Below are positions 17,086 through 25,038 of a stretch of 64,000 nt of DNA, piece after piece. The notes beneath the pieces were generated by a model, which was not told where the DNA came from, did no database searches, and worked only from the letters and a program-made list of their open reading frames with translations. The position numbers and the translations under genes were made by a program. Source of the DNA: Dolichospermum sp. DET69 (lineage in GTDB: Bacteria; Cyanobacteriota; Cyanobacteriia; Cyanobacteriales; Nostocaceae); the NCBI GenBank assembly GCA_017355425.1, contig CP070233.1, positions 3,575,501 through 3,639,500 on the forward strand, given 5' to 3'. Each line of letters begins with the position of its first letter. Position 1 is the stretch's first letter.

Positions 17086-17595
17086 TTAAACAATACGGTT
17101 GACAATCATCCACACTTCTCCATCTGATCTTACGAAAGGGACAGAAATGGTCTTAAAGCCTGTAATGAAAGGTTTGTAGTAAACTTGCCAATACATGGGA
17201 CTAAGTTCATCAGCACAGGTTTTGAGGAGTTTAATTTCCTTTGCTAGTTCCCAAGCTAGTTCATTAACTCGTTCAGCATGAATTTGAGCAATTTTTTTGG
17301 CTTCTTCTAGCTGTTCTTGCTGTTGGGATATGCGAATAGACATTGGCAAATACCGATTAATATGGGCTTTCTTTTGTTGTATTTGCTTTTCTAGGAAATA
17401 CATTGCATCATCTATGCCTTTAAGTTCCGCAGACAATTGAACGTTTTCCCTAGCTTGACGACGGTAAGCTTCCACTATGGCTAGGGGTGAATCATTTTCT
17501 GGCGTTACATGATGATTTGTCAGTGCAGCGCGTTCTTGTTGCAGTGCTTGGATTTGAGATTGTAGTGCTGCTATTTCTGACTGGATTTTATCCAT
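17086..17595 (-). CDS. Hypothetical coiled-coil protein
   Basis: A 169-residue protein. I start at ATG 17,595 (MDKIQSEIAALQ); a longer frame to 17,670 reads through TAATGGG heptamer repeats and its extra 25 residues are repeat-derived. Residues 1-30 and 60-110 are strongly heptad-patterned and rich in Gln, Glu and Lys. The C-terminal 50 residues (PMYWQVYYKPFITGF, VPFVRSDGEVWMIVN) look like a small beta domain. It follows two smaller genes on the same strand and ends at a good terminator. No family is recognised. Confidence 0.65.
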   Translation of the reverse strand: MDKIQSEIAALQSQIQALQQERAALTNHHVTPENDSPLAIVEAYRRQARENVQLSAELKGIDDAMYFLEKQIQQKKAHINRYLPMSIRISQQQEQLEEAKKIAQIHAERVNELAWELAKEIKLLKTCADELSPMYWQVYYKPFITGFKTISVPFVRSDGEVWMIVNRIV

Positions 17596-17599
17596 AGAT

Positions 17600-17655
17600 A
17601 TAATTGGTAATGGGTAATTGGTAATGGGTAATGGGTAATGGGTGATTAGTAATGG
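17600..17655. repeat. STRR heptamer tract (TAATGGG type)
   Basis: Imperfect tandem GGTAATGGGTAATT units of about 7 bp, the short tandemly repeated repetitive sequences typical of heterocystous cyanobacteria. Similar tracts lie at 51,136-51,186 and 61,552-61,577. Confidence 0.8.
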
Positions 17656-17739
17656 GTTTTTCAGCACCAATTACTAATCCAAAATCTAAAATCTAAAATC
17701 TAAAATTTACAATCATCACATATACTGATCCTTCAATTT

Positions 17740-17976
17740 TCAATCATCTGGTCTATCTTCGGTAAATTGATCAATTGCCTCTACCATTCCCTCTGAATAG
17801 GGTTCAAGGACTGTGGAACAAGCATAAAGATCAGCAAGTGCTTGAGAAAATTCTTCGGAATTGGGATCAGTATTTTTGATGGCTTGAATTGCTTGAATTG
17901 CTTTTTCTAGCTGGGGTTGATATTCATTCAAAAATATTTCTAATCTTTCGTAAGGATTTTTATAGAGTGCTATCAT
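17740..17976 (-). CDS. Small hypothetical protein, second gene of operon
   Basis: A 78-residue acidic helical protein starting at ATG 17,976 (MIALYKNPYERL). A longer frame to 18,039 would overlap the upstream gene by 67 bases. The ATG overlaps the stop of the upstream 64-residue gene as ATGA, the mark of translational coupling. It contains EKAIQAIQAIKNTDPNSEEF and ends in an Asp/Glu-rich tail. No family is recognised. Confidence 0.65.
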   Translation of the reverse strand: MIALYKNPYERLEIFLNEYQPQLEKAIQAIQAIKNTDPNSEEFSQALADLYACSTVLEPYSEGMVEAIDQFTEDRPDD

Positions 17977-18167
17977 TTTCCTAATCTCCTTTCTAGTTTC
18001 GCAATATTTTGGCGACAATTTGCCACTGTTTTCTCCCAATGGGCAATTAAACCTTGATCTTGTCCTTGTATTGATTTCTCCTTTTCTTTAGCAATTTTTT
18101 CTAGATGTTCCTCTAAGGCTTGATGTTGCCCTTTTAGTTTTTTGCGGGTTTCCTGATTTTTGCCCAT
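17973..18167 (-). CDS. Small hypothetical charged protein, first gene of operon
   Basis: A 64-residue, highly charged helical protein (MGKNQETRKKLKGQHQALEE start, ANCRQNIAKLERRLGK end). A single coiled coil is predicted along its length. It shares an ATGA overlap with the next gene, and the three small genes to 17,086 probably form one transcript. Divergent to the AIPR gene at 18,682, but 514 bases apart. Function unknown. Confidence 0.6.
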   Translation of the reverse strand: MGKNQETRKKLKGQHQALEEHLEKIAKEKEKSIQGQDQGLIAHWEKTVANCRQNIAKLERRLGK

Positions 18168-18681
18168 AATTCTAATTTTAGACTCTTCCTCTGACTATAC
18201 TTAAAACGGCTTAATTATTTGATTTAAGCGGGTAGGGGTAAAGCAAAAGCTAAACCCCTACAAATCTAGGTTTTTCATGATTTTACAAAAGTCTATGTCT
18301 TAACCATTTTGAGTATAATTTAATTGTTGGTGCTGCTGATCAAATATATGAATAAGCTGCACGCAAAGGCGCAAAGAATAAAGGTTGCAAAGGTTGATAG
18401 TTTGCGTCGCCATATTTCCCAGTTTCATATTTCAATTCAGTAACGCCTAATTGTTATAGTGCGATCGCTATTTTAGTTAGATAAGAACTATACTTGTCCC
18501 TTCGCTATTGTATCTAATAATATCACGGTTTTATCCGCTCCAATTATATTTTATACATTAATTGTTTGTCAATTACTACAAAAAATAAAAAATAAGGTAC
18601 ATTTGTGAATCATTGGTTCTAGTCAACTTACTCTCACATTGAGTTAGGATTGAAAAGTCACTCCCAATATTGAAAATTAAA
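18168..18681. other. Intergenic region, no gene seen
   Basis: It holds a palindrome of TAGGGGTAAAGC and GCTAAACCCCTA (about 18,232-18,260), one HIP1 site near 18,462, and otherwise AT-rich sequence with stops in all frames. Divergent promoters for the coiled-coil operon and the AIPR gene must lie here, but no clear -35/-10 pair was found. Confidence 0.5.
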
Positions 18682-20454
18682 ATGGATAACAAGCAACTAT
18701 TTATAGACGGATACTTAAATAGAATATCTGAGCAATTTAACGTAAATAAAGATATAGCATTTGAAATTTTCTCAATGGCTGCGATTACAGAAAGACCATT
18801 TCAAGAAGTATATGATGACATTCAAATCAGGCAAAAGCTCGATCTCAAGGGCAAAGATGGTGGGATAGATGGGGCTGTGTTTGTAGAGCAAGGCGGCTAC
18901 TATACACTAATGATATTTCAGTGTAAGAATAGTCGCAGTTTAAAAAATAACGAACTTGATAAATTTCGTCATGACGTAGATGATGCCTTTATCTATGGAA
19001 TAACTAAGCCAAATTCGGAATTACTTCAACCTAAAATAAATGAATATCAGCAGCTATCTAGAGATGGTTTTTTAATCGAAATTAAATATTATTTTGTGTA
19101 TAATGGTTCTAAGAATGATCCTAAATATGCTTCAAATCATCCCAACTATCTAGCTTATCATAGGCCAGATGACTTTGAAATTTGGGATGCAGAAGCAATT
19201 TACGAAAAAATCAGTCAGCTAATTAAAGCACAAGCTAAACGTAAAGATATTAAGTTTATTTTTAATCCTCAAATATCAAACATCATAACTTCTGATAGAC
19301 AAGGACAAGGCTTATATACATATTCTGTTGGTAACGTGAGAGCCGCTAATTTTCGGATTGAAGCTGATGAACTTTGTAGTTTAGTTGAACAAGAATTATC
19401 TATTAATAATACTTATGAGTTTCTATTTTCAGAGAATATTCGTTCTTTTTTAGGCTTCAAAGTTAGACCAAATCAAAGGATGAAAGAAACATTAACTGAT
19501 CCAGATTCAGCGATATATTTTCCTCTGCTTAACAATGGGGTAACAATCATTTGTGAAAGAATGGAAATTCCATCTACTTTACAAAGTGGAAAATACATCT
19601 TACCTACTTATAATCCTATAATTGTCAATGGTTTACAAACAACTCGTGTTATCTACGAAGTCCTCAAGGAAATTAAACGTAAAGGAATTAATAAACTTCA
19701 AAATGTTTTTGTAAATGTCCGTTTATACGAAACAAGTGATATTGAGATAGTGGAGAAAATTACGGATGCTACTAATACTCAAACTCCCATTTCTTACAAA
19801 GATAAAGTAAGTAATAAAGATTTCAATTTATATGTAAAAGAAGTATTCGCTAATCAGGGAATTGCTTATATTACAAAACGTGGTGAAGTTTTCTCCAATT
19901 ATCTTAGCAGGCAGTTAAAGTCTACCATTGAAAGTGATACCCTCTTGCGATTTTGGTATGCAACTTTTTATGAACAGCCAGAAATAGCTAAAAATAGTAT
20001 ATATGAAGTTATGGAAGCTATTTTTGATGCTACAAATAATCATAACCATCCATTACATAAATTATTCAATGGTGAAAAAGATTCACCCATATATTTACAA
20101 TTAATCTATGCTTATAAAATTTATCGTTATGTTCAAAGTAAAAAAGAGGCTCAACAAGCAATAAGAGAATATATTAGTCATGCTACTGAGTTACTGTCCT
20201 ATGGTATTTATAAGTATTTAGAAAATGATTTGACAAGTATCAATAATTCAGACAAATTAGAAGCAGCATATCAATTTACTCTCAATGTTGTCCACCAGAT
20301 TATACAAGAGCAGATAGAGTTGTATAAGCAGCAAGAAAAATCATTTTCCTACAGTGGTTATTTTCGCAAAGCAAAGTGCAGATTTGAATACAACCTGAAA
20401 GCTGGCATTGTTGATGATGACTCGATTATAGAAAAATTGCAACTTTCAACTTAG
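18682..20454 (+). CDS. AIPR-family abortive phage resistance protein
   Basis: A 590-residue protein of the AIPR family (PF10592). The N-terminus has a restriction-endonuclease-like core: GKDGGIDGAV with D63, then YYTLMIFQCKN with Q80 and K82, a D-x(n)-QxK motif. The AIPR domain follows at about 240-500 with PLLNNGVTI and NPIIVNGLQTTRVIYE, its conserved signature. Proteins of this type abort phage infection or act in restriction-like systems. ATG 18,682 is preferred over a TTG four codons upstream. It stands alone with no methylase next to it. Its stop codon TAG is made from the end of a MITE. Confidence 0.82.
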   Translation: MDNKQLFIDGYLNRISEQFNVNKDIAFEIFSMAAITERPFQEVYDDIQIRQKLDLKGKDGGIDGAVFVEQGGYYTLMIFQCKNSRSLKNNELDKFRHDVDDAFIYGITKPNSELLQPKINEYQQLSRDGFLIEIKYYFVYNGSKNDPKYASNHPNYLAYHRPDDFEIWDAEAIYEKISQLIKAQAKRKDIKFIFNPQISNIITSDRQGQGLYTYSVGNVRAANFRIEADELCSLVEQELSINNTYEFLFSENIRSFLGFKVRPNQRMKETLTDPDSAIYFPLLNNGVTIICERMEIPSTLQSGKYILPTYNPIIVNGLQTTRVIYEVLKEIKRKGINKLQNVFVNVRLYETSDIEIVEKITDATNTQTPISYKDKVSNKDFNLYVKEVFANQGIAYITKRGEVFSNYLSRQLKSTIESDTLLRFWYATFYEQPEIAKNSIYEVMEAIFDATNNHNHPLHKLFNGEKDSPIYLQLIYAYKIYRYVQSKKEAQQAIREYISHATELLSYGIYKYLENDLTSINNSDKLEAAYQFTLNVVHQIIQEQIELYKQQEKSFSYSGYFRKAKCRFEYNLKAGIVDDDSIIEKLQLST

Positions 20455-20659
20455 AGACTTCCAATTAAAAAAATATCCCAAAATTTCTCGTGGTGCGGGC
20501 ATCTTGCCAGCTAATAATACAAGGACGGGCAAGATGCCCATCCCACAAGATTGCATAGCGCAAGATGCCCATCCCACAAGATTGCATAGCGAACGCGAGA
20601 ACGTCCCGGAGGAAACTAGCGCTGCTGCAAGCAGTTCATCTTTTTTGTGCAGTTCTCTA
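20452..20659. mobile_element. MITE family B, copy 1 (208 bp), on the AIPR stop codon
   Basis: Left end TAGAGACTTCCAATTAAAAA, right end GCAGTTCTCTA, TA at both borders. The core has GGGCAAGATGCCCATCCCAC palindromes and an internal duplication of CAAGATGCCCATCCCACAAG. Relatives are at 30,852-31,025 and, inverted, at 48,925-49,053. The left TA is the TA of the AIPR stop codon TAG. Confidence 0.85.
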
Positions 20660-20891
20660 ATGGTCTTAGTGTAGTTTGAGATGGGACATAAGCTAAAAAA
20701 CATCTAATTTACATAATTGAATTAAACATAACTCTTGTGGGGTGGGCATCTTGCCCGCCCAGCTTATGCAACTTTAATGCTCATTAGCTTAACATTCTTG
20801 CTGAATGGCTGCAAGTGACTTTTTTATCACAACCAAGATACCTCAACAGTTTGCTCCAGCCAGATTTTTATTGTCTTTTTTAATTTACGAA
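20660..20891. other. Intergenic region with a short palindrome
   Basis: Between the MITE and thrB. It contains a GGGTGGGCATCTTGCCCGCCC hairpin near 20,740-20,760 that resembles the family B MITE core. No gene is seen. Confidence 0.4.
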
Positions 20892-21806
20892 TCACAATAT
20901 ACTTGCCCCTTGCGTATCCAGAGGGAGCGATCGCACAGTTGAGTTTATGCCCTTTTCTATCCAGGCTTTTGCCATTGCTATCTCTACTGATTTGGCATAA
21001 CTTGTATCAACTAAAGCTAAAAGTGTCGGACCTGCGCCACTAATTACCATACCATAGGCACCAGCAGCCACAACAGCGGCATTGACAGCATCATAACCAG
21101 GAATCAAGGATTGGCGATAGGGTTGATGTAACTTATCTTGTAAGGCTGCTTTTAACCATTCTTCCCGATTAGTTGCTAAACCCCGCAACAATAAACCTAA
21201 ATGGGAAATATTGAAAATTGCATCAGCACGACTGATTTCTGTAGGTAAAACTCCCCGTGCTTCTGATGTTGATAATTCAAAGTTAGGAATTGCTACCACT
21301 GCAATTATATCTCGATGCCAGGGAATATCGCAAATTTCCCAACCTTTACTGCTGGTGGCCGCTAGACGACAGCCACCTAATAAGGCTGGTACTACATTAT
21401 CAGGATGTCCCTCCATGGCGATCGCTAATTCCATCACCTGCAACTCAGATAAAGGCGCACCCGCCAATTCATTGGCCGCAACTAACCCCCCAACAATAGC
21501 AGTTGCAGAACTACCCAACCCTCTCGCCAAAGGTACACCCAACTTAATTTCTATTTTCACCGCTGGAGGTGTTTGTTTTATATATTCATATAGTTTGACA
21601 AACGCCAGATATAAAAGATTACTCTCATCAGTTTGTACTTTTTCTGCTTCTGTGCCGGAAACTTGAATAATTAACCCATCTGTATCGAGAATAGTAAACT
21701 TAAATTCATTGTACAGCTTCAATGCTGTACCAATACAATCAAACCCTGGTCCTAAATTCGCCGTTGTGGCGGGAACTTTAACGGTAATGCTAGAAACTAC
21801 AGACAT
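20892..21806 (-). CDS. thrB: Homoserine kinase
   Basis: A 304-residue GHMP kinase that phosphorylates L-homoserine to O-phosphohomoserine in threonine synthesis. The N-terminal VKVPATTANLGPGFDCIG is the ThrB signature. The GHMP ATP loop PLARGLGSSATAIVGG lies at about 92-107, and the C-terminal GMVISGAGPTLLAL is motif 3. Length is normal. It is monocistronic here; thrA and thrC are not adjacent. Confidence 0.95.
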   Translation of the reverse strand: MSVVSSITVKVPATTANLGPGFDCIGTALKLYNEFKFTILDTDGLIIQVSGTEAEKVQTDESNLLYLAFVKLYEYIKQTPPAVKIEIKLGVPLARGLGSSATAIVGGLVAANELAGAPLSELQVMELAIAMEGHPDNVVPALLGGCRLAATSSKGWEICDIPWHRDIIAVVAIPNFELSTSEARGVLPTEISRADAIFNISHLGLLLRGLATNREEWLKAALQDKLHQPYRQSLIPGYDAVNAAVVAAGAYGMVISGAGPTLLALVDTSYAKSVEIAMAKAWIEKGINSTVRSLPLDTQGASIL

Positions 21807-21914
21807 CTAAGTTAATTCAAAATTCCAATATGAACTACCCTATCTTACAGGTTTTTTGGTATCATCAGGATGACTATGACTTATACCAATTTAATCTGAA
21901 GTTGGATAGAATAA

Positions 21915-21947
21915 TGGAACGCAGATGAACGCAGATGAACGCAGATG
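21915..21947. repeat. 10-bp tandem repeat AACGCAGATG, three copies
   Basis: Three perfect head-to-tail AACGCAGATG units in the gap between thrB and the rhomboid-like gene. No function is apparent. Confidence 0.8.
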
Positions 21948-21955
21948 AATTGATA

Positions 21956-22657
21956 TTAAAACTTTTGTCTGATTTTCATGAAAGCAGCACCTGTAACTAA
22001 TGCGGCGCATTGTCCCCAGTAACTTACATTAGAGAAGGCACTATTACCTGGAAGATTTAAACTACCTATTCCATAAAATGACTGTTGGATAAACCACCAA
22101 AATAGGTAGAAAATTACTGGTAATTCAACAGGTATATAGACAACTAATAAAGTTAAAACTGAATATATTTTTGCCTGGGGAAATTTTATCATATAAGCAC
22201 CTAAAATAGATGCAATAGCCCCATTTGCACCAATGATTGGTACTGTTATATCTGATGATAATATAATTTGGACTATGCCACAAAAAAAGCCGGCAGTTAA
22301 GTAAAGTAGTAGATATTGTTTATGTCCCAAAATACTTTCTACTGTTTTTCCAAATACCCATAAAAATAGCATATTTCCGATAATTTGGCTAAAACTTCCA
22401 TGCAGAAATAGCGATACAGGTAAGGAAAGTAACCGCCAAAATACAATTATCCAAGCCGCAGAATTGTAAAAAAAAGCGTTAGCAATTGCAATATTTGTTT
22501 GAGCCGGAATTATTCCCCAATTATTAATTAAATCTCCTAATTCATTACTCCAGTCTAATTTGATTTCCCAAAGAAATATTACTAGGTTAATCCCAATCAA
22601 CCAATAATTAATAATTGGTTTTTGCCAACTGCGAATATTGTCATCTATCGGAATCAT
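21956..22657 (-). CDS. Rhomboid-family protein lacking both catalytic residues
   Basis: A 233-residue membrane protein with the rhomboid fold: about six hydrophobic segments and the conserved FLHGSFSQIIGNMLFLWVFG loop and helix (85-104). The active-site motif GxSG is GANG at 143-146, so the nucleophilic Ser is Asn145. The catalytic His of the last helix (AHxGG in active relatives) is Gln216 in YWGQCAALVTG. Both codons are plain in the DNA (AAT and CAA). It is therefore a pseudo-rhomboid and may act as a binding or quality-control factor. It is intact in length, so it is probably not decaying. Confidence 0.8.
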   Translation of the reverse strand: MIPIDDNIRSWQKPIINYWLIGINLVIFLWEIKLDWSNELGDLINNWGIIPAQTNIAIANAFFYNSAAWIIVFWRLLSLPVSLFLHGSFSQIIGNMLFLWVFGKTVESILGHKQYLLLYLTAGFFCGIVQIILSSDITVPIIGANGAIASILGAYMIKFPQAKIYSVLTLLVVYIPVELPVIFYLFWWFIQQSFYGIGSLNLPGNSAFSNVSYWGQCAALVTGAAFMKIRQKF

Positions 22658-22724
22658 TTTAACTTTAGTATTTTGGATTGGTGATTTTTCCTCATTTCTT
22701 TATTTTTTTATGAGAATATTGCCA

Positions 22725-22829
22725 TATAGCGGTTCTCGGTCGGATGAAATACAATGAGGGCGGGGAAACCCCGCCCCTACAGGGTTTGTAATTTAATAAC
22801 TGTATCTCATCTAAGTGCATACCGCTATA
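22725..22829. mobile_element. MITE family C, TATAGCGGT...ACCGCTATA (105 bp)
   Basis: Left arm TATAGCGGTTCTCGGTCGGA, right arm CTAAGTGCATACCGCTATA; the complementarity continues about 28 bases inward with mismatches. The centre has a GGCGGGGAAACCCCGCC hairpin. TA at both borders. Its right end supplies TATAA of the -10 box in front of the kinase gene. Confidence 0.7.
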
Positions 22830-22848
22830 ATTTAACATAATAGTTAAA
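22826..22848 (+). promoter_or_regulatory. -10 box and overlapping inverted repeat before the kinase gene
   Basis: A consensus TATAAT (22,826-22,831) spans the MITE edge. It is followed by TTTAAC-N6-GTTAAA (22,831-22,848), a candidate operator over the expected start site near 22,838. The -35 region is poor. An AGG eight bases before ATG 22,861 is the ribosome site. Confidence 0.4.
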
Positions 22849-22860
22849 CAGGCTGATGAA

Positions 22861-24966
22861 ATGCTAGGAAACACCCTTGTCGGCAGATACCAAATCACCA
22901 ACTATCTGGGAGGTGGCGGATTTGGTGAAACTTATGTTGCTAATGATACTCAATTACCCGGATCACCTCAGTGTGTAGTCAAGAAACTCAAACCCCAGTC
23001 TACTGATATTTTGCATCTGGAAATAGCTAGAAGGTTATTTGACACAGAAGCCCAAGTTTTATACAAATTAGGAACTCATGATCGCATTCCTCAACTTTTA
23101 GCTTACTTTGAAGAAAATGCCGAATTTTATCTGGTTCAAGAACTGATTATTGGTAATGATCTCAGTCAAGAATTAAAATCAGGTGTTATTTTTACTCAAG
23201 ATCAGGTTATTTCTCTCTTACAAGAAATTTTGGAGATTTTGGATTTTGTCCATCAACAAAAGGTAATTCATCGTGATGTTAATCCTCGGAATATTCTCAG
23301 ACGACAACAAGATGGTAAGTTAATTTTAATTGATTTTGGTGCAGTTAAACAAATTACGACTAAATTAGTAAATTCTCCAGATATTACTAAAGCTACTGTT
23401 GCTATTGGCACACCTGGTTATACTCCTGGAGAACAAGCACAAGGAACACCAAAATTTAGTAGTGATGTCTATGCTTTAGGAATTATTGCTATTCAAGCTT
23501 TAACCGGATTATCACCTGATCAATTAGAAAAAGATGCTGAAACTAATGAAATTATTTGGCAAAATTCGGCGACTGTATCTCCAGAATTTAGCCAATTTTT
23601 AAATCGGATGGTGTGTTATGATTTTCGCCAACGTTATGCTTCAGCAACAATTGCATTACAAGCTTTACAAGAATTAAATAAAAATACATCTGGAACTATA
23701 ATTGTCGCTCCTGCTATTTTAGCAAATCAAGTTAAAAAGCTCAAAACTACCAAATCAATATTCTGGAAATTGCTATTAGGAATATTTGTGTTGGGTATTG
23801 GGACTGGAGGGACAATATTCATGATTAACCGGATGAATAATACTAACGCCATAGAATTATATAATCAGGGAAATACTTTAATTCAATTACAACGCTATGA
23901 AGAAGCTTTAGGTGTTTATGAAAAAGCTGGAGAACTGAAACCTAATTATCCTCAAGCTTGGTATGGTCAAGGTAAGGCATTATTTCAGTTAAAAAAATAT
24001 CCAGAAGCTTTATTGGCTTATGATAAGGCTATTCAAATTCAACCTAATTATTTAGAAGCTTGGACTAATCGAGGTTTTGTTTTGGTCAGTCTCAAGCGTT
24101 ATCCAGAAGCACTTGCTACTTTTGACAAAGCTTTACAATTTAAAAATGATGACCCAAAAATTTGGCAAGCTAAAGGTGATATTTTTATAAAAACTAATCA
24201 ATATAATGATGCAGTTAAAGGTTATGAACAAGGGATTAATTTACAACCTGATAATCCTGAATTATGGTACAAAAAAGGATTAGCATTACAAAATCTTAAG
24301 CAGTATGAAGAAGCAATTGCAGCTTACAAAAAAACTGTAGAATTAAAACCAGATTCTGAATTAGCTTGGTATAATTTGGGAAATTGTGCGGTTAATTTAA
24401 ATCGCTATGAATTTGCTTTACAAGCTTATGATCAAGCTGTACAGTATAATCAAAATAATTCCGCAGCTTGGTTATCCAGAAGTAATATCTTGATGACATT
24501 ACGCAGATATCCAGAGGCCATTGATTCTTTTAGTCAAGTGATTAAATCTAATCCTCAACAGTATCAAGCTTGGTATAATCGGGGTTGGGCATTACATCAA
24601 GTTAAACGTTATCCAGAGGCGATAGAATCTTATAAAAAAGCTATTAATTTAAAGGGAAATGATTATTTAGTATGGTATAATCTAGGAAATACACAATATA
24701 ATTTACAAAGATATCAAGAAGCGATCGCTTCCTATAATAAAGCAATCCGCTATAAACCCAATCATTATGAAAGTTGGTACAGTAAGGGCAATGCTTGGTT
24801 AAATTTGCAACAATATCCACAGGCGATCGCTTCCTACGATAAAGCTATAGAATATAAACCAGACTACCAACAAGCCATCGAAGCGCGGACAAAAGCCCAA
24901 AATATCCCCGGATTTCTCCCCCAATTCTGGCGACAAAAACCGCAGACTTTACCAAAATCCAGGTAA
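22861..24966 (+). CDS. Serine/threonine protein kinase with C-terminal TPR repeats
   Basis: A 701-residue Hanks-type kinase. The domain begins at about residue 10 with the Gly loop LGGGGFGETYVA, ATP-binding Lys in VVKKLKP (about 41-42), catalytic HRDVNPRN at 137-144 and DFG at 158-160. APE is replaced by TPGEQAQG. The catalytic-loop Lys of HRDxKPxN is Asn here, unusual but compatible with activity since D139 and N144 remain. One membrane helix at about 303-322 (WKLLLGIFVLGIGTGG) is followed by about ten TPRs (Y.EAI..Y.KAI..KP pattern) to residue 685. The TPR part would face the opposite side of the membrane and bind a partner. Monocistronic. Confidence 0.88.
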   Translation: MLGNTLVGRYQITNYLGGGGFGETYVANDTQLPGSPQCVVKKLKPQSTDILHLEIARRLFDTEAQVLYKLGTHDRIPQLLAYFEENAEFYLVQELIIGNDLSQELKSGVIFTQDQVISLLQEILEILDFVHQQKVIHRDVNPRNILRRQQDGKLILIDFGAVKQITTKLVNSPDITKATVAIGTPGYTPGEQAQGTPKFSSDVYALGIIAIQALTGLSPDQLEKDAETNEIIWQNSATVSPEFSQFLNRMVCYDFRQRYASATIALQALQELNKNTSGTIIVAPAILANQVKKLKTTKSIFWKLLLGIFVLGIGTGGTIFMINRMNNTNAIELYNQGNTLIQLQRYEEALGVYEKAGELKPNYPQAWYGQGKALFQLKKYPEALLAYDKAIQIQPNYLEAWTNRGFVLVSLKRYPEALATFDKALQFKNDDPKIWQAKGDIFIKTNQYNDAVKGYEQGINLQPDNPELWYKKGLALQNLKQYEEAIAAYKKTVELKPDSELAWYNLGNCAVNLNRYEFALQAYDQAVQYNQNNSAAWLSRSNILMTLRRYPEAIDSFSQVIKSNPQQYQAWYNRGWALHQVKRYPEAIESYKKAINLKGNDYLVWYNLGNTQYNLQRYQEAIASYNKAIRYKPNHYESWYSKGNAWLNLQQYPQAIASYDKAIEYKPDYQQAIEARTKAQNIPGFLPQFWRQKPQTLPKSR

Positions 24967-25038
24967 AATCTAAAATATAAATCCAATCACAATTTATCAA
25001 CAGCAAAATCTCAAGTGATTTCAGCTTGAGCCAAAATT

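Noticed and set aside
21211-21666. 151-codon plus-strand frame opposite thrB
   Set aside because: thrB is complete and conserved on the other strand; the frame has no protein-like pattern.
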